Positions 29,568 to 41,368 are shown, counted from the first letter of the stretch. The stretch is 64,000 bases of DNA from Cryobacterium lactosi (GCF_004403945.1 NZ_SOHM01000002.1:1-64000); one strand, 5' to 3'. The notes: a model not told the origin generated them from the sequence alone. Numbers and translations: made by a program.

Positions 29568-29795
29568 ATGATGACCAACGACACAGGCGGTCTGTGGCCG
29601 CACGACCCCGAAGCGCTCGATGACAATCGGTTGGTGCACGACCTGGAGATCCCCGAGGACGTGGACCTGCTTCCCGACGAGGAGGACACCGCCCCGACCG
29701 AGGTTGAGGACACCGACGAGTGGGGCGACGACGCCGACAACCGTCTCGTTGACCTCGGCGATGACCTTGACGAGGACGACGGCCTCGACCGCTAG
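29568..29795 (+). CDS. Small highly acidic protein of unknown function
   Basis: A 75-residue protein with a very high share of Asp and Glu (about 28 of 75) and almost no Lys (0) or aromatic residues apart from two Trp. No fold or family recognised; the composition suggests an intrinsically disordered protein. A strong AGAGGAGG (29556-29563) precedes the start. ATG 29571 gives the best spacing (seven bases); ATG 29568 is also in frame. The stop codon abuts the stop of the convergent DUF1254 gene with no base between them. Confidence 0.75.
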   Translation: MMTNDTGGLWPHDPEALDDNRLVHDLEIPEDVDLLPDEEDTAPTEVEDTDEWGDDADNRLVDLGDDLDEDDGLDR

Positions 29796-31115
29796 TCAGG
29801 ACCCCGGGGGCAGCCGGGTGACCGCCGGCGGAACCCAGGCGCCCTCCAGCACCTCGGGGCGCGGGCCGTATAACCGCATCGTCACCCCGAGCGGCCCCGC
29901 CGGCGCCGGCAGCCAGTTGGGCACCAGGTCATCGGCCGGCCGGTCGTGTTGCAGGTGGAGATCGAGTGAGCCGTCGGGGTTGTACCGCAGCGCATCCCGG
30001 TCGCCGAGGGCGTACCGGTCGATCGGATTGGCGGCCGGGAAACCCTCCGCGTCGTACATGGTCAGCGACCAGAACGCCTCAACGGGCGGCAACTCGTTCT
30101 TGTCGAAGTGCAGCCGGTACCGGTTCTCGCCGCTGAGCGGATGCCCGTCAACATCCGTGAGCAGGATCGGGTAGACCGCGTCCTCGGGCGGGTTGGCGCC
30201 GAGGCCGACGAGCGCCACCACGGCCCGTTTGAGGTAGTCGTTGCCGTAGTTGCCCATGGTCTCCACGTTGAGCAGCCAGCCGTTCACCCGCCTGCCCATG
30301 AGCGGCAGCGAGGCGAGCAGGGTCGCCCTGGCCTCCGCCACCCCGGCCTCGAGCGCCTCGAGATCCGCGGCATCCAGCTCGTGGTCGGCAAAGGGCAGAC
30401 CCGGCACAATGCCCAGGTGCCGGATGCGGGCGAGAACCGAGAAGTCGGTCGCGTGCACCGGAGTTCTCTGGAGCACCTCGGCGGCGCGCCGGAAGAACTC
30501 CACCCCGCTCAGGTCAGCGACGGTCCGCAACGGCGCCGTGCTCGAATCCACTGTCGGGTTCAGCGGGACCTGGTCGTACTCAGGCGGCAGGGTCAGCGAG
30601 AGCTGGTCCTGCAGTGCCCGCACCACCGGATAGTCGTCAACCCCGTTGGTCTGGAACCGGCCGACGATCCACAGGTGGGGGGTCGGCGCCTGGATCAGCC
30701 CGTACCCGGCAGGCACCGGGCCCCTCCAGCTGGGCGGCACCACGAGCAGGTCAGCAGCCGCGGTGCCGGTGGTGCGCTTGCCGGGGTTGGCGAAGACCTC
30801 GGTCCACATGTCCAGCAGCGGCATGAGGTAGTACCGGTCGGCGGTGTCCGGCAAGTGCAGCACCACCGGGCCGGCGCCCAGATCGAGCCAGGCGATCGAG
30901 TAGAGGGTGTCGAAATTGGGCCGCACAACGTCGCGGAAATCGGCAGTCGGAAAGGTGCGAGTGTGCACGAAGGTGTTCTCCGGGCCGCGGCCGAAGACCC
31001 GGCCTGGCGGCGTGTTGATGCTCTGCCGCCGGGTGACCTCCATCAGCATCAGCGGGTACAGGTAGATGTAGGCCTCGGCGGCCAGGGTTTTCGGGTCGAT
31101 CGCCAGGGTGCTCAT
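29796..31115 (-). CDS. DUF1254 domain-containing protein
   Basis: A 439-residue protein. The N-terminal DUF1254 domain shows AEAYIYLYPLMLMEVTRRQ and RPNFDTLYSIAWLDL; the C-terminal DUF1214 domain shows LPPVEAFWSLTMYDAEGF and NPIDRYALGDRD. Proteins of this plan are widespread and mostly uncharacterised. There is no obvious signal peptide. The ATG has GGAGG eight bases upstream. It ends directly against the small acidic protein gene. Confidence 0.9.
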   Translation of the reverse strand: MSTLAIDPKTLAAEAYIYLYPLMLMEVTRRQSINTPPGRVFGRGPENTFVHTRTFPTADFRDVVRPNFDTLYSIAWLDLGAGPVVLHLPDTADRYYLMPLLDMWTEVFANPGKRTTGTAAADLLVVPPSWRGPVPAGYGLIQAPTPHLWIVGRFQTNGVDDYPVVRALQDQLSLTLPPEYDQVPLNPTVDSSTAPLRTVADLSGVEFFRRAAEVLQRTPVHATDFSVLARIRHLGIVPGLPFADHELDAADLEALEAGVAEARATLLASLPLMGRRVNGWLLNVETMGNYGNDYLKRAVVALVGLGANPPEDAVYPILLTDVDGHPLSGENRYRLHFDKNELPPVEAFWSLTMYDAEGFPAANPIDRYALGDRDALRYNPDGSLDLHLQHDRPADDLVPNWLPAPAGPLGVTMRLYGPRPEVLEGAWVPPAVTRLPPGS

Positions 31116-31220
31116 GACTCATCCTCCGCGGGGTCGGTCCAGGCCGGGCGGGGCCCGGGTGGGCGAACCGTTCGCAAAGCATTGTGGCCCAGCCGCGTGG
31201 CCTGGCACAGGGCGGCGGGC

Positions 31221-31607
31221 TCAGACGGTGCGGCGATGACGCAGGCGCCCCACCAGGAGGGCGATCGCGCGCCAGCCGATCAGGAACGCGCCGGTGACGA
31301 GGAAGGTCACGATGACGAAGCTGAGCTGCACACCCTGACCGCTGACGATGCGCAGAAGCAAACCCACGATGACGGTGATCATCCACACACCCAGGCCGGT
31401 CCAGGCGATCTGCAGCGGGGTGCGCCAGGCACGCAACACCAACCAGGCCACGATCAGCCCGGCCAGGAACGGCCACCAGGTGCCCAGTACGCCCCAGAGC
31501 CCCTCGCCGTGGCTGGCCCGGCCGATCATCACGAACAGCAGCAGCAGGGCCGCATCCAGGCCGGCCGCCAAGGAAATGAGGGCGAGGCTGGCGTTGCGAT
31601 AGGGCAT
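31221..31607 (-). CDS. DUF3054 family membrane protein
   Basis: A 128-residue protein with four hydrophobic segments. DALLLLLFVMIGRASHGEG near the N terminus and LRAWRTPLQIAWTGLGVW in the middle are the conserved parts of DUF3054. Function unknown. The ATG lies six bases from a TAATCT element, so leaderless transcription is likely. It is followed by DUF1254 after 105 bases. Confidence 0.87.
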   Translation of the reverse strand: MPYRNASLALISLAAGLDAALLLLFVMIGRASHGEGLWGVLGTWWPFLAGLIVAWLVLRAWRTPLQIAWTGLGVWMITVIVGLLLRIVSGQGVQLSFVIVTFLVTGAFLIGWRAIALLVGRLRHRRTV

Positions 31608-31613
31608 GGCACC

Positions 31614-31619
31614 AGATTA
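31614..31619 (-). promoter_or_regulatory. -10 element of leaderless DUF3054 transcript
   Basis: TAATCT on the minus strand, six bases before ATG 31607. Fifteen bases around it are identical to the purU promoter at 56502. Confidence 0.6.
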
Positions 31620-31672
31620 CCGGGCGGGGCCGGCCCGCGGGCAGCCGGGGATTGGCAGCAGTGAGCAGGCGG

Positions 31673-32401
31673 TCAGACCGTGGTTCCGAGCAGACCGCCG
31701 ATGGCATAGGTCACGCCGAGGGCGAGGAGGCCGCCGACAAGAACCCGGGTGATCGCGCGCATCCGCGGACTGTCACCGAGCGCGGCGCTCACCCAGCCGG
31801 TGATGATCAACGCCACGGCCACCGACAGGAAGGTGGCGGGGACCCGCCACTCGGGTGGGGGCAGGAGCACCGCGAGCAGCGGCAGAACGGCGCCGACGGT
31901 GAACGCCAGCGCCGACGCGAACGCCGCGTGCCACGGGTTGGACAGCTCCTCGGTGCCGATGTGCAGCTCCACCTCCAGATGAGCCCCGAGAGCGTCGTGC
32001 GCCGTGAGCTCGTCGGCCACCCGGCGGGCGGTCTCGGCGGAGAGCCCCTTGGCCCGGTACAGGCCGGCGAGCTCCGCGAGCTCCTGCTCCGGCATGGTGG
32101 CGAGTTCGGTGCGTTCCTTGCCGATCAGGGCCCGTTCGGTGTCGCGCTGGCTGCTGACCGAGACATACTCGCCGAGCGCCATCGAGATCGCACCGGCCAG
32201 CAGGCTCGCCACGCCGGCGATCAGGATCGCGGCCGAGTCCGAGGTGGCGGCGGCAACACCCACGACGAGCGCGGCGACCGAGACGATGCCGTCGTTGGCG
32301 CCGAGCACGCCGGCCCTCAGCCAATTGAGCCGGGAGGCATGACCGGGGGAATGCGGTTCGACGTCGTGGTCCGGCTCGGCGGGCGGATTCAATGAACTCA
32401 T
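31673..32401 (-). CDS. VIT1/CCC1 family metal transporter
   Basis: A 242-residue protein with five hydrophobic segments. Family motifs: LRAGVLGANDGIVSVAALVVG at helix 1 (shown in part as GANDGIVSVAALV), LLAGAISMALGEYVSVSSQRD at helix 2, a Glu-rich cytoplasmic metal-binding region with DALGAHLEVELHI, then SNPWHAAFASALAFTVGA. These proteins export Fe2+ or Mn2+ from the cytoplasm (vacuolar import in plants). I place the start at ATG 32401; the frame extends upstream to 32506 but would cross the sucC promoter. Divergent from sucC. Confidence 0.9.
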   Translation of the reverse strand: MSSLNPPAEPDHDVEPHSPGHASRLNWLRAGVLGANDGIVSVAALVVGVAAATSDSAAILIAGVASLLAGAISMALGEYVSVSSQRDTERALIGKERTELATMPEQELAELAGLYRAKGLSAETARRVADELTAHDALGAHLEVELHIGTEELSNPWHAAFASALAFTVGAVLPLLAVLLPPPEWRVPATFLSVAVALIITGWVSAALGDSPRMRAITRVLVGGLLALGVTYAIGGLLGTTV

Positions 32402-32438
32402 GGATTCAGCCAAGCACTCGGCCGTCGATCTGAGAAGG

Positions 32439-32444
32439 TAGAGT
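32439..32444 (+). promoter_or_regulatory. -10 element of sucCD
   Basis: TAGAGT; predicted +1 near 32451, leader about 100 bases. The shared palindrome lies just downstream. Confidence 0.45.
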
Positions 32445-32459
32445 TTGAGATGGTCAGTA

Positions 32460-32478
32460 TCTCTCGACGTCGAGCTAG
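32460..32478. promoter_or_regulatory. Putative operator of sucCD, shared with icd
   Basis: TCTCTCGACGTCGAGCTAG. The core CTCGACGTCGAG is a perfect 12-bp palindrome. It matches the icd upstream site (49209-49227) at 16 of 19 positions. It begins about nine bases after the predicted +1, where a bound protein could block elongation. Confidence 0.6.
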
Positions 32479-32550
32479 TTTTCGCGCCGGGGGAACCAGG
32501 CCACACCTACCCCATGCACGGAACGCTATGACGCGGATTGGAAGAGCAGC

Positions 32551-33720
32551 GTGGATCTTTACGAATACCAGGCCAGAGACCTGTTTGAGCAGTATGGAGT
32601 TCCGGTTCTGCCCGGAATCATCGCAGACACGCCCGAGGAGGTGCGCGCCGCGGCCGAGAAGCTCGGTGGTGTCGTCGTCGTCAAGGCGCAGGTCAAGGTC
32701 GGCGGCCGCGGCAAGGCCGGCGGCGTGAAGGTCGCAAAGACCCCGGATGAGGCCGAAGCCGCCGGGCGCGCCATCCTGGGCCTGGACATCAAGGGGCACA
32801 CCGTGCACCGGGTCATGGTCGCCGGGGGAGCCCGCATCAAGCAGGAGTTCTACTTCTCAGTGCTGCTGGACCGGTCCAACCGCTCCTACCTCTCGCTGGC
32901 CAGCTACGAGGGCGGCGTGGAGATCGAGGTCCTCGCGGTCGAGAAGCCCGACGCGCTCGCCTACGTGGCCATCGACCCGACCGCCGGCATCGACCTGGCC
33001 AAGGCCACGGAGATCGCGCGTGCCGCGAAGTTCCCGGCCGAGCTGGTCGACAAGGTCGCCCCGGTCTTCGTGCAGCTGTACAACGTGTTCGCCGGCGAAG
33101 ACGCCACCCTCGTCGAGGTCAACCCGCTGGTGCTCACCGAAGAGGGCGACATCATCGCCCTCGACGGCAAGGTCACCATCGATGAGAACGCCGGCTTCCG
33201 CCACCCCGGCCACGCCGACCTCGAGGACAAGGCCGCGGCCGACCCGCTCGAGGCCAAGGCCAAGCAGAACGACCTGAACTACGTGAAGCTCGACGGCGAG
33301 GTCGGCATCATCGGCAACGGCGCAGGGCTCGTCATGTCGACCCTCGACGTTGTCGCCTACGCCGGTGAAGAGTTCGGCGGCGTCAAGCCGGCCAACTTCC
33401 TCGACATCGGCGGCGGAGCATCCGCGGCCGTCATGGCGGCAGGCCTCGACGTGATTCTCGGCGACCCGCAGGTCAAGAGCGTCTTCGTCAACGTCTTCGG
33501 CGGCATCACCGCCTGCGACGCCGTTGCCCACGGCATCGTCGGCGCGCTGGCCACCCTCGGCGACGCGGCGAACAAGCCCCTCGTGGTGCGCCTCGACGGC
33601 AACAACGTCGACGAAGGCCGCCGCATCCTCAACGAGGCCAACCACCCGCTGGTCACGCTGGCCGCCACCATGGACGAGGGCGCCGCCAAGGCCGCCGAAC
33701 TCGCCTACGCCGCGAAGTAA
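32551..33720 (+). CDS. sucC: Succinate-CoA ligase (ADP-forming) subunit beta
   Basis: A 389-residue protein. It begins [19 protein letters not shown], then the ATP-grasp domain with [17 protein letters not shown] (near 46-62), EVNPLV (metal ligand region) and the C-terminal flavodoxin-like domain with GGGA and [10 protein letters not shown]. With SucD it interconverts succinyl-CoA and succinate with ATP formation in the TCA cycle. The GTG start has GAAGAG upstream. sucD follows after 14 bases. Confidence 0.97.
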   Translation: MDLYEYQARDLFEQYGVPVLPGIIADTPEEVRAAAEKLGGVVVVKAQVKVGGRGKAGGVKVAKTPDEAEAAGRAILGLDIKGHTVHRVMVAGGARIKQEFYFSVLLDRSNRSYLSLASYEGGVEIEVLAVEKPDALAYVAIDPTAGIDLAKATEIARAAKFPAELVDKVAPVFVQLYNVFAGEDATLVEVNPLVLTEEGDIIALDGKVTIDENAGFRHPGHADLEDKAAADPLEAKAKQNDLNYVKLDGEVGIIGNGAGLVMSTLDVVAYAGEEFGGVKPANFLDIGGGASAAVMAAGLDVILGDPQVKSVFVNVFGGITACDAVAHGIVGALATLGDAANKPLVVRLDGNNVDEGRRILNEANHPLVTLAATMDEGAAKAAELAYAAK

Positions 33721-33734
33721 GGGAACCCAAGAGA

Positions 33735-34622
33735 ATGTCAATCTTCCTCAACAAGGACTCCAAGGTCATCGTTCAGGGCATCACCGGCGGCGAGGGCACC
33801 AAGCACACCGCCCTGATGCTCAAGGCCGGCACCCAGATCGTCGGCGGCGTCAACGCCCGCAAGGCCGGCACCACCGTCACCCACGGTGACGTCGAGCTGC
33901 CCGTGTTCGGCACCGTCGCCGAGGCCATCGCGGCCACCGGCGCGGATGTCTCCATCGCGTTCGTGCCGCCGGCCTTCACCAAGGACGCCGTCATCGAAGC
34001 GATCGACGCCGAAATCGGCCTGCTCGTGATCATCACCGAGGGCGTGCCCGTGCAGGACTCCGCCGAGTTCTGGGCCTACGCCCAGGAGAAGGGCAACAAG
34101 ACCCGCATCATCGGGCCGAACTGCCCCGGCATCATCACCCCCGGTGAGGCGCTTGTTGGCATCACGCCGGCGAACATCACCGGCAAGGGTCCGGTCGGCC
34201 TGGTCTCCAAGTCGGGCACCCTGACCTACCAGATGATGTACGAGCTGCGCGACCTCGGCTTCTCGACCGCCATCGGCATCGGCGGCGACCCCATCATCGG
34301 CACCACCCACATCGACGCGCTCGCCGCGTTCGAGGCCGACCCGGAGACCCTCGCGATCGTCATGATCGGCGAGATCGGCGGCGACGCCGAGGAGAAGGCC
34401 GCCGCCTACATCAAGGAGCACGTCACCAAGCCCGTCGTGGGCTACGTGGCCGGCTTCACCGCCCCCGAGGGCAAGACCATGGGCCACGCCGGCGCCATCG
34501 TCTCCGACGGCGCCGGAACCGCCCAGGGCAAGAAGGAGGCCCTCGAGGCCGCCGGAGTCAAGGTCGGCAAGACGCCGAGCGAGACCGCGACCCTGCTGCG
34601 CGAGGTTCTCGCCGCACTGTAG
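33735..34622 (+). CDS. sucD: Succinate-CoA ligase (ADP-forming) subunit alpha
   Basis: A 295-residue protein with the CoA-binding Rossmann domain ([13 protein letters not shown] at 12-24), the [13 protein letters not shown] segment and the phosphohistidine motif GHAGAIV in the second domain. It carries CoA binding and the transiently phosphorylated His of the enzyme. Translated together with sucC; the start ATG has AAGAG upstream. A terminator follows 16 bases after the stop. Confidence 0.97.
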   Translation: MSIFLNKDSKVIVQGITGGEGTKHTALMLKAGTQIVGGVNARKAGTTVTHGDVELPVFGTVAEAIAATGADVSIAFVPPAFTKDAVIEAIDAEIGLLVIITEGVPVQDSAEFWAYAQEKGNKTRIIGPNCPGIITPGEALVGITPANITGKGPVGLVSKSGTLTYQMMYELRDLGFSTAIGIGGDPIIGTTHIDALAAFEADPETLAIVMIGEIGGDAEEKAAAYIKEHVTKPVVGYVAGFTAPEGKTMGHAGAIVSDGAGTAQGKKEALEAAGVKVGKTPSETATLLREVLAAL

Positions 34623-34638
34623 AGCGCACCACACGACG

Positions 34639-34665
34639 AAGGGCCCGCCGATCCGGCGGGCCCTT
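34639..34665 (+). terminator. sucCD terminator
   Basis: Stem AAGGGCCCGCCG / CGGCGGGCCCTT, ATC loop, TTTCT after the stem. Confidence 0.85.
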
Positions 34666-34748
34666 TCTCGTGCGCGAGGCCGCGAGTACTATGCACGCAC
34701 ACGCGTGCCCGCACCCACACGGACACCGCAGCCCTCGACAGGAGGACC

Positions 34749-36308
34749 ATGTCCCGCAACGACGCGACGGTGCCGGTCCGGCCCGACCCGGCCCCCTCGT
34801 CGGGCAAGGGCCTGGCGGCCGGCACTCTGGGCCTGTTCGGCTCCACGGTGATCGGCCTCGCCTCCACGGCCCCGGTGTACTCCCTGGCCGCGACGCTGGG
34901 GTTCGTGGTCCTCGCCGTGGGAGCCCAGGCTCCGGTGGTGTTCGTGATCGCGTTCATCCCGATGCTCCTGGTGGCGTTCGCCTACCGGGAACTGAACCGG
35001 GACATCCCGGACTGCGGCACGACGTTCACCTGGGCGACCAAGGCTTTCGGCCCGTGGGTGGGCTGGATGGGCGGGTGGGGCGTCGCGGTGGCCGGCATCG
35101 TTGTGCTCGGCAACCTCGCGCAGATCGGCGGCATCTACTTCTGGCTGCTGGTGGCGCCGGACCTGGCCGAGAATGAACTCATCGTCACGGTCACGGGGGT
35201 GGTGTTCATCACGCTGATGGTGTGGGTGAGCTACCGGGGCATCGAGATCGGCGAACGGCTGCAGAACGTGTTGCTGGGCTTCCAGTACCTGGCCCTGATC
35301 CTGTTCACGGTGTTCACCCTGTGGGCGGTGTTCGACGGCAGCGCCCCGGCCGGCTCCACCACCCCGCAGGCCGAGTGGTTCAACCCGTTCGCCCTCACCT
35401 CGTTCAACGGGCTCGTCGAGGGTGTGCTGCTGGCCCTGTTCATCTACTGGGGCTGGGACACCTGCCTGTCGCTGAACGAGGAGACCAAGGATCCCAAACG
35501 GATCCCGGGCCAGGCGGCCGTGCTCACCACACTCATCCTGCTGGTCACCTACGTGGGTGTCGCCGTCGCGGCGATGTCCTACGCGGGCCTGGGCACCGAA
35601 GGGTTCGGCCTGGGCAACGAGGGCAACGCCGACGACGTCTTCTTCGCGCTCAAAGACGCGGTGTTCGGGCCGTGGGCCTGGCTGCTCGTGGCCGCGGTGA
35701 TGATCTCCGCGGTCTCATCGACCCAGACCACCATCCTGCCCACCGCCCGCGGCACCCTCGCCATGGCCATCTACAAGGCCCTGCCCCGCCGGTTCGCGCA
35801 GGTGCACCCGCGCTTCTACACCCCGTCGTTCTCCACCCTGATCATGGGAATCGTCGCGGTGGCGTTCTACGTGGGGATGACCCTGGTGTCGTCGAACATC
35901 CTCAACGACACCATCCTCTCGCTCGGGCTGGCCATCGCGTTCTACTACGCCATCACCGGCTACGCCTGCGTCTGGTACTTCCGGCATGACCTGTTCACCA
36001 GTTGGCGCAACGCCTGGATGCGCTTCGTCTTCCCGCTGCTCGGCTCGCTGCTGCTCACGGCGGCGTTCGTCTTCTCGGTGATCGACATGCTCGACCCCGA
36101 CTACGGCTACACGGTGCTGTTCGGCGTCGGCGGCGTCTTCGTGGTCGGCGTCGGCTCGCTGCTCGCCGGCGTGCTCGTCATGATCGTGTGGTCCTTCTTC
36201 CCCGGCGCCAAGCCGTTCTTCCGCGGCGAGTCACTCAACCGCGACACCGCGGTGCTGGTGCCCGACGAAGACCTGCCGGTGACCAGGTCGGTGGACGGCG
36301 GCATCTAG
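34749..36308 (+). CDS. APC family amino acid permease
   Basis: A 519-residue membrane protein with about 12 hydrophobic segments. The N-terminal GLFGSTVIGLASTAPVYSLA is a variant of the APC helix-1 motif, and YWGWDTCLSLNEETKDPKR near residue 235 is the conserved helix 6/7 region. Substrate not determinable. GGAGG precedes the ATG (spacing about four). TACTAT at 34686 may be its -10. It sits between sucCD and perM; the C-terminal tail ends in acidic residues. Confidence 0.88.
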   Translation: MSRNDATVPVRPDPAPSSGKGLAAGTLGLFGSTVIGLASTAPVYSLAATLGFVVLAVGAQAPVVFVIAFIPMLLVAFAYRELNRDIPDCGTTFTWATKAFGPWVGWMGGWGVAVAGIVVLGNLAQIGGIYFWLLVAPDLAENELIVTVTGVVFITLMVWVSYRGIEIGERLQNVLLGFQYLALILFTVFTLWAVFDGSAPAGSTTPQAEWFNPFALTSFNGLVEGVLLALFIYWGWDTCLSLNEETKDPKRIPGQAAVLTTLILLVTYVGVAVAAMSYAGLGTEGFGLGNEGNADDVFFALKDAVFGPWAWLLVAAVMISAVSSTQTTILPTARGTLAMAIYKALPRRFAQVHPRFYTPSFSTLIMGIVAVAFYVGMTLVSSNILNDTILSLGLAIAFYYAITGYACVWYFRHDLFTSWRNAWMRFVFPLLGSLLLTAAFVFSVIDMLDPDYGYTVLFGVGGVFVVGVGSLLAGVLVMIVWSFFPGAKPFFRGESLNRDTAVLVPDEDLPVTRSVDGGI

Positions 36309-36377
36309 AACGGCGGTTGTGCCCGGGGATTCGGCCCGAGCGCGGCGGGGTACGACGAACCCGCAGCCCGCCCACGG

Positions 36378-36383
36378 TAGGCT
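36378..36383 (+). promoter_or_regulatory. -10 element of perM
   Basis: TAGGCT; predicted +1 near 36390 gives a leader of about five bases. Confidence 0.5.
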
Positions 36384-36394
36384 CCCACACGGAT

Positions 36395-37651
36395 ATGAAC
36401 CGTATAACGACTGCCCTACTCGCCGCGCTCGAGGCGCTCATTGTCGTCGCCATCGGCGTGGGCATCGCCCTGGTGCCGCTCACGATCCTGTGGGGCACCC
36501 ACTACGGTCTGGGCATCGACTGGTTCGTCTTCTGGCGCGCCGCCGTGGACGTCTGGCTGCTCGGCAACGGCGTCGACCTCGCTGTGCAACTCCCCGTCGA
36601 CGTGTCGGCCTCGCTGGGCCTGGCCGGCTCCGAACTGCCGTTCACCGTGAGCATCGGCCTGCTCGGGTTCGCCCTGCTCGCGGTGCTGCTCGGTGTGCGC
36701 ACCGGCCGCCGCGCCGCCGGCACCGACTACAGCCTCACCGCCGCGGGTGTTGCCGTGCTCACGTATGGGCTGCTCGCCGCGCTGCTCACCCTCTCCGCCG
36801 GCACCGCGATCGTCACGCCGGCGCCGGTACAGGGCATCCTGCTGCCCACCCTGGTCTTCGCCTGCGGTGTGCTGATCGGCCTGACCGGCACCCCCAGGGT
36901 GGCGCCGACGCTGCCCGGCTGGGTCAGCCGGCCCCTCGGTGACCAACTGCACCGCATCCCCGCCGAGGTGCGCAGCCAACTCCTCGCGGCACTCCGCGGC
37001 GGCACCGCCGCCGTTGCCGGCATCATGGTCATCTCGGGCCTGGCCGTGTTCGTCTCCGTGCTGGCCAACTTCGCCACCGTGATCGGCCTCTACGAAACGC
37101 TGCAGGCCGATGTGATGGGCGGCATCGCCCTCACCATCGCCCAGCTGGCTTTCATCCCCAACCTGGTGATCTGGGCGGCCGCCTGGTTCGTCGGCCCCGG
37201 CATCGCCCTCGGCGCTGGCAGCAGCGTCTCCCCGCTGGGCACCACCCTCGACGCCGTGCCCGGCCTGCCGTTGTTCGGCGCGCTGCCGCACGGCACCCTC
37301 GAATTCGGTTTCCTCGGCCTGCTCGTACCGGTCCTGGTCGGGTTCGTGATGGCCGTGCTCGTGCGGCAAAGCCTCGACAAACGCCCCAACGCCCCGCACG
37401 GGCCGTCGCGGATGCTACTCACCGGGGCGCTGATGGGCGTCGTCGCGGGCGTCCTGCTGGGCCTACTCAGCTGGTGGTCCGCCGGGGCGATGGGACCGGG
37501 CCGTCTCGCCGAGGTGGGCCCCAACCCGCTGCTCGTGGGGGCGCTGGCCACCCTCGAAGTCGGCATCGCCGCCGCACTGGGTATGCTCGTCGGTGGCCGT
37601 CGGGCCCGGAGCACGGATTCGCGCACCGAGGAAGTCTCAACGAAACGGTAG
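36395..37651 (+). CDS. perM: PerM-like membrane protein (DUF6350)
   Basis: A 418-residue protein with about ten hydrophobic segments. The position between the sucCD region and purN-purH is that of PerM (Rv0955) in Mycobacterium tuberculosis, and the opening [24 protein letters not shown] (in part [11 protein letters not shown]) and [13 protein letters not shown] motif fit DUF6350. PerM in mycobacteria is linked to cell division stability; that role here is inferred from family and synteny. A longer frame starts at 36002 inside the permease gene and is not real. The ATG is five bases after the predicted transcription start. Confidence 0.82.
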   Translation: MNRITTALLAALEALIVVAIGVGIALVPLTILWGTHYGLGIDWFVFWRAAVDVWLLGNGVDLAVQLPVDVSASLGLAGSELPFTVSIGLLGFALLAVLLGVRTGRRAAGTDYSLTAAGVAVLTYGLLAALLTLSAGTAIVTPAPVQGILLPTLVFACGVLIGLTGTPRVAPTLPGWVSRPLGDQLHRIPAEVRSQLLAALRGGTAAVAGIMVISGLAVFVSVLANFATVIGLYETLQADVMGGIALTIAQLAFIPNLVIWAAAWFVGPGIALGAGSSVSPLGTTLDAVPGLPLFGALPHGTLEFGFLGLLVPVLVGFVMAVLVRQSLDKRPNAPHGPSRMLLTGALMGVVAGVLLGLLSWWSAGAMGPGRLAEVGPNPLLVGALATLEVGIAAALGMLVGGRRARSTDSRTEEVSTKR

Positions 37652-37654
37652 GCT
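37649..37654 (+). promoter_or_regulatory. -10 element of leaderless purN transcript
   Basis: TAGGCT overlapping the perM stop codon, six bases before GTG 37661. Confidence 0.55.
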
Positions 37655-37660
37655 CGGATG

Positions 37661-38250
37661 GTGCTGTCACTGGTCGTATTGATCTCCGGCGGAGGATCGA
37701 ACCTGCGCTCGCTTCTCGAGGCGTCCAGCGACGCCGAGTTCCCCGCCCGAGTCGTCGCCATCGGCGCCGACCGGGATGCCGAAGGGCTGGCCCTCGGCGA
37801 GGAGTTCGGCATCACCACCTTCACCGTGCCGTTCTCGTCCTACCCCGACCGCGACGCTTGGGGCGATGCGCTGCTCGAGCAGATCCAGCAGTGGCAGCCC
37901 GACCTCACCGTGCTCAGCGGCTTCATGCGTCTGCTGCCACCGCGGGTGGTGGCCGCGCTGTCGCCGCACCTGATCAACACCCACCCCGCCTACCTGCCCG
38001 AGTTCCCCGGCGCGCACGGGGTGCGCGACGCGCTCGCCGCCGGCGCCAGCCAGACCGGCGCCAGCATCATCGTCGTGGACAACGGAGTCGACGACGGACC
38101 GATCGTGAGCCAGGAACGGGTGCCGGTGCATCCGGGCGACACCCAGGACTCGCTGCACGATCGCATCAAACTCGTCGAACGCCGCCTGCTCGTGCAGGCC
38201 GTGCTCGACATCGCCAACGGACACGTCGATCTCAAGGAGCATTCCCCCAT

Positions 38251-38254
<4 letters not shown>
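37661..38254 (+). CDS. purN: Phosphoribosylglycinamide formyltransferase
   Basis: A 197-residue protein. GAR-binding N-terminal [13 protein letters not shown], formyl-THF site SGFMRLLPP, catalytic Asn-His in [13 protein letters not shown] and catalytic Asp in [10 protein letters not shown]. It transfers formyl from 10-formyl-THF to GAR in de novo purine synthesis. GTG 37661 lies on the predicted transcription start; the ATG one codon upstream is the alternative. It overlaps purH by the ATGA junction. Confidence 0.95.
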
Positions 38255-39930
<1,676 letters not shown>

Positions 39931-39935
39931 GCATC

Positions 39936-39957
39936 CGCCGACCGCTACCGGTCGGCG
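39936..39957 (+). terminator. Possible purH terminator hairpin
   Basis: Stem CGCCGACCG / CGGTCGGCG with CTAC loop, six bases after the stop; no T run. Confidence 0.5.
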
Positions 39958-40109
39958 ACCCGGCGACGCCGGTGCAGCATCCGTTCAATGCGGCTGCGGC
40001 ACCGGCGTTCGTTATTTTGTGGCCCCTCTCAGGTGCACCTGTCATGATGGGAGGTCCACGTGACACCGCCGTTGCAGACCTCCACAGACCTGACACGGAA
40101 AGGCCACTT

Positions 40110-41330
40110 GTGATCGAACTTCTGGGGCTGTCCCTGCCCGCTCTCCCGGTTGCCGTCGTCGCGGCCATCGTGATCGCCCTCGCGGTCACCGCGATTGCCG
40201 CCTTCGCCTTCCGCATGGTCGGCAAACGCAAGGCCTGGGCGCGGGTGCTCGTGCAGCTGATCCGGGTGCCGTTCCGCATGACCATCCTGATCGGTTCGCT
40301 CTGGCTCGCCGTGACCAGCTACCTGGTCCTGCCCGATGATGTGGCCTGGGTGCCTGGTTTCATCTTCCGCACCCTGTTCATCGGCAGCGCCACTTGGCTG
40401 CTCTGCGCGCTGCTGTACTTCGCCGAGGAGATGGCCGCCAACCGGTATCGCATCGACGTGCGCGACAACCGGGTGGCCCGCCGGGTGCGCACTCAGCTGC
40501 GGATGCTCCGGCGCATCGGCATCGTGATCCTCATCATCTGCGCCATCGGCACGGTGCTGCTCAGCATCCCCGGCGCCGCGACCGTGGGCGCGAGCCTGTT
40601 CGCCTCCGCCGGCCTGCTCAGCGTCGTGGCGGGCCTGGCGGCCCAGTCCACCCTGGCGAACATCTTCGCCGGCATGCAACTCGCGTTCAACAACGCGCTG
40701 CGAGTGGATGACGTCGTAATCGTCGAGGGGGAGTGGGGCAAGATCGAGGAGATCACCCTCACCTACATCGTCGTGCACATCTGGGACGACCGCCGCATGG
40801 TGCTGCCGTCCACCTACTTCACGACCACCCCGTTCCAGAACTGGACCCGGCACAACAGTGAGCTGCTCGGCGCGATCGAGTTCGACCTCGACTGGCGGGT
40901 CAACCCGGCCGCGATGCGCGAAGAGCTCAACCGCATCGTCGCGCAGACCGACCTCTGGGACGAACGTGCCGTGGTGCTCCAGGTGACGGATGCCGTGGGC
41001 GGCTACGTGCGGGTGCGCGTGCTGGTGACCGCGCAGGACGCGCCGACCCTCTTCGACCTGCGCTGCTTCGTTCGGGAGAACCTGATCGACTGGGTCAACG
41101 CCGAGAACCCCGACGCCCTGCCGATGAGCCGCGTCGAGGTGCGCCACGAGCCCGAGGCCGCGCCGGTGCGCCCGTCGGCACGCGGCCGCAAGCCCGCCCG
41201 CCCGGTCATCGAGGCGCCCGGCCTGTTCTCCGGCGACGAGGGCGGCAAGGAACGCGCCCAGCACTTCACCGAGTCGATCACGGTGCAGGACTGGGACGAC
41301 GCCCCCGAGTCCCTCCCGGCTCCCCGCTAG
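40110..41330 (+). CDS. Mechanosensitive channel, MscS family
   Basis: A 406-residue protein. About five hydrophobic segments lead to the pore helix region (GASLFASAGLLSVVAGLAAQSTLANIFAG, in part GLLSVVAGLAAQSTLANIF), then the MscS beta domain (DVVIVEGEWGKIEEITLTYI) and the alpha/beta domain. A charged tail follows. It likely opens under osmotic downshock. I start it at GTG 40110, with GAAAGG about seven bases upstream; the frame is open further back but that stretch overlaps purH. Monocistronic, followed by a strong hairpin. Confidence 0.92.
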   Translation: MIELLGLSLPALPVAVVAAIVIALAVTAIAAFAFRMVGKRKAWARVLVQLIRVPFRMTILIGSLWLAVTSYLVLPDDVAWVPGFIFRTLFIGSATWLLCALLYFAEEMAANRYRIDVRDNRVARRVRTQLRMLRRIGIVILIICAIGTVLLSIPGAATVGASLFASAGLLSVVAGLAAQSTLANIFAGMQLAFNNALRVDDVVIVEGEWGKIEEITLTYIVVHIWDDRRMVLPSTYFTTTPFQNWTRHNSELLGAIEFDLDWRVNPAAMREELNRIVAQTDLWDERAVVLQVTDAVGGYVRVRVLVTAQDAPTLFDLRCFVRENLIDWVNAENPDALPMSRVEVRHEPEAAPVRPSARGRKPARPVIEAPGLFSGDEGGKERAQHFTESITVQDWDDAPESLPAPR

Positions 41331-41368
41331 CCCCGCGCGCGCCGGCCCCGCGCAACTGTGTCCGAAGC

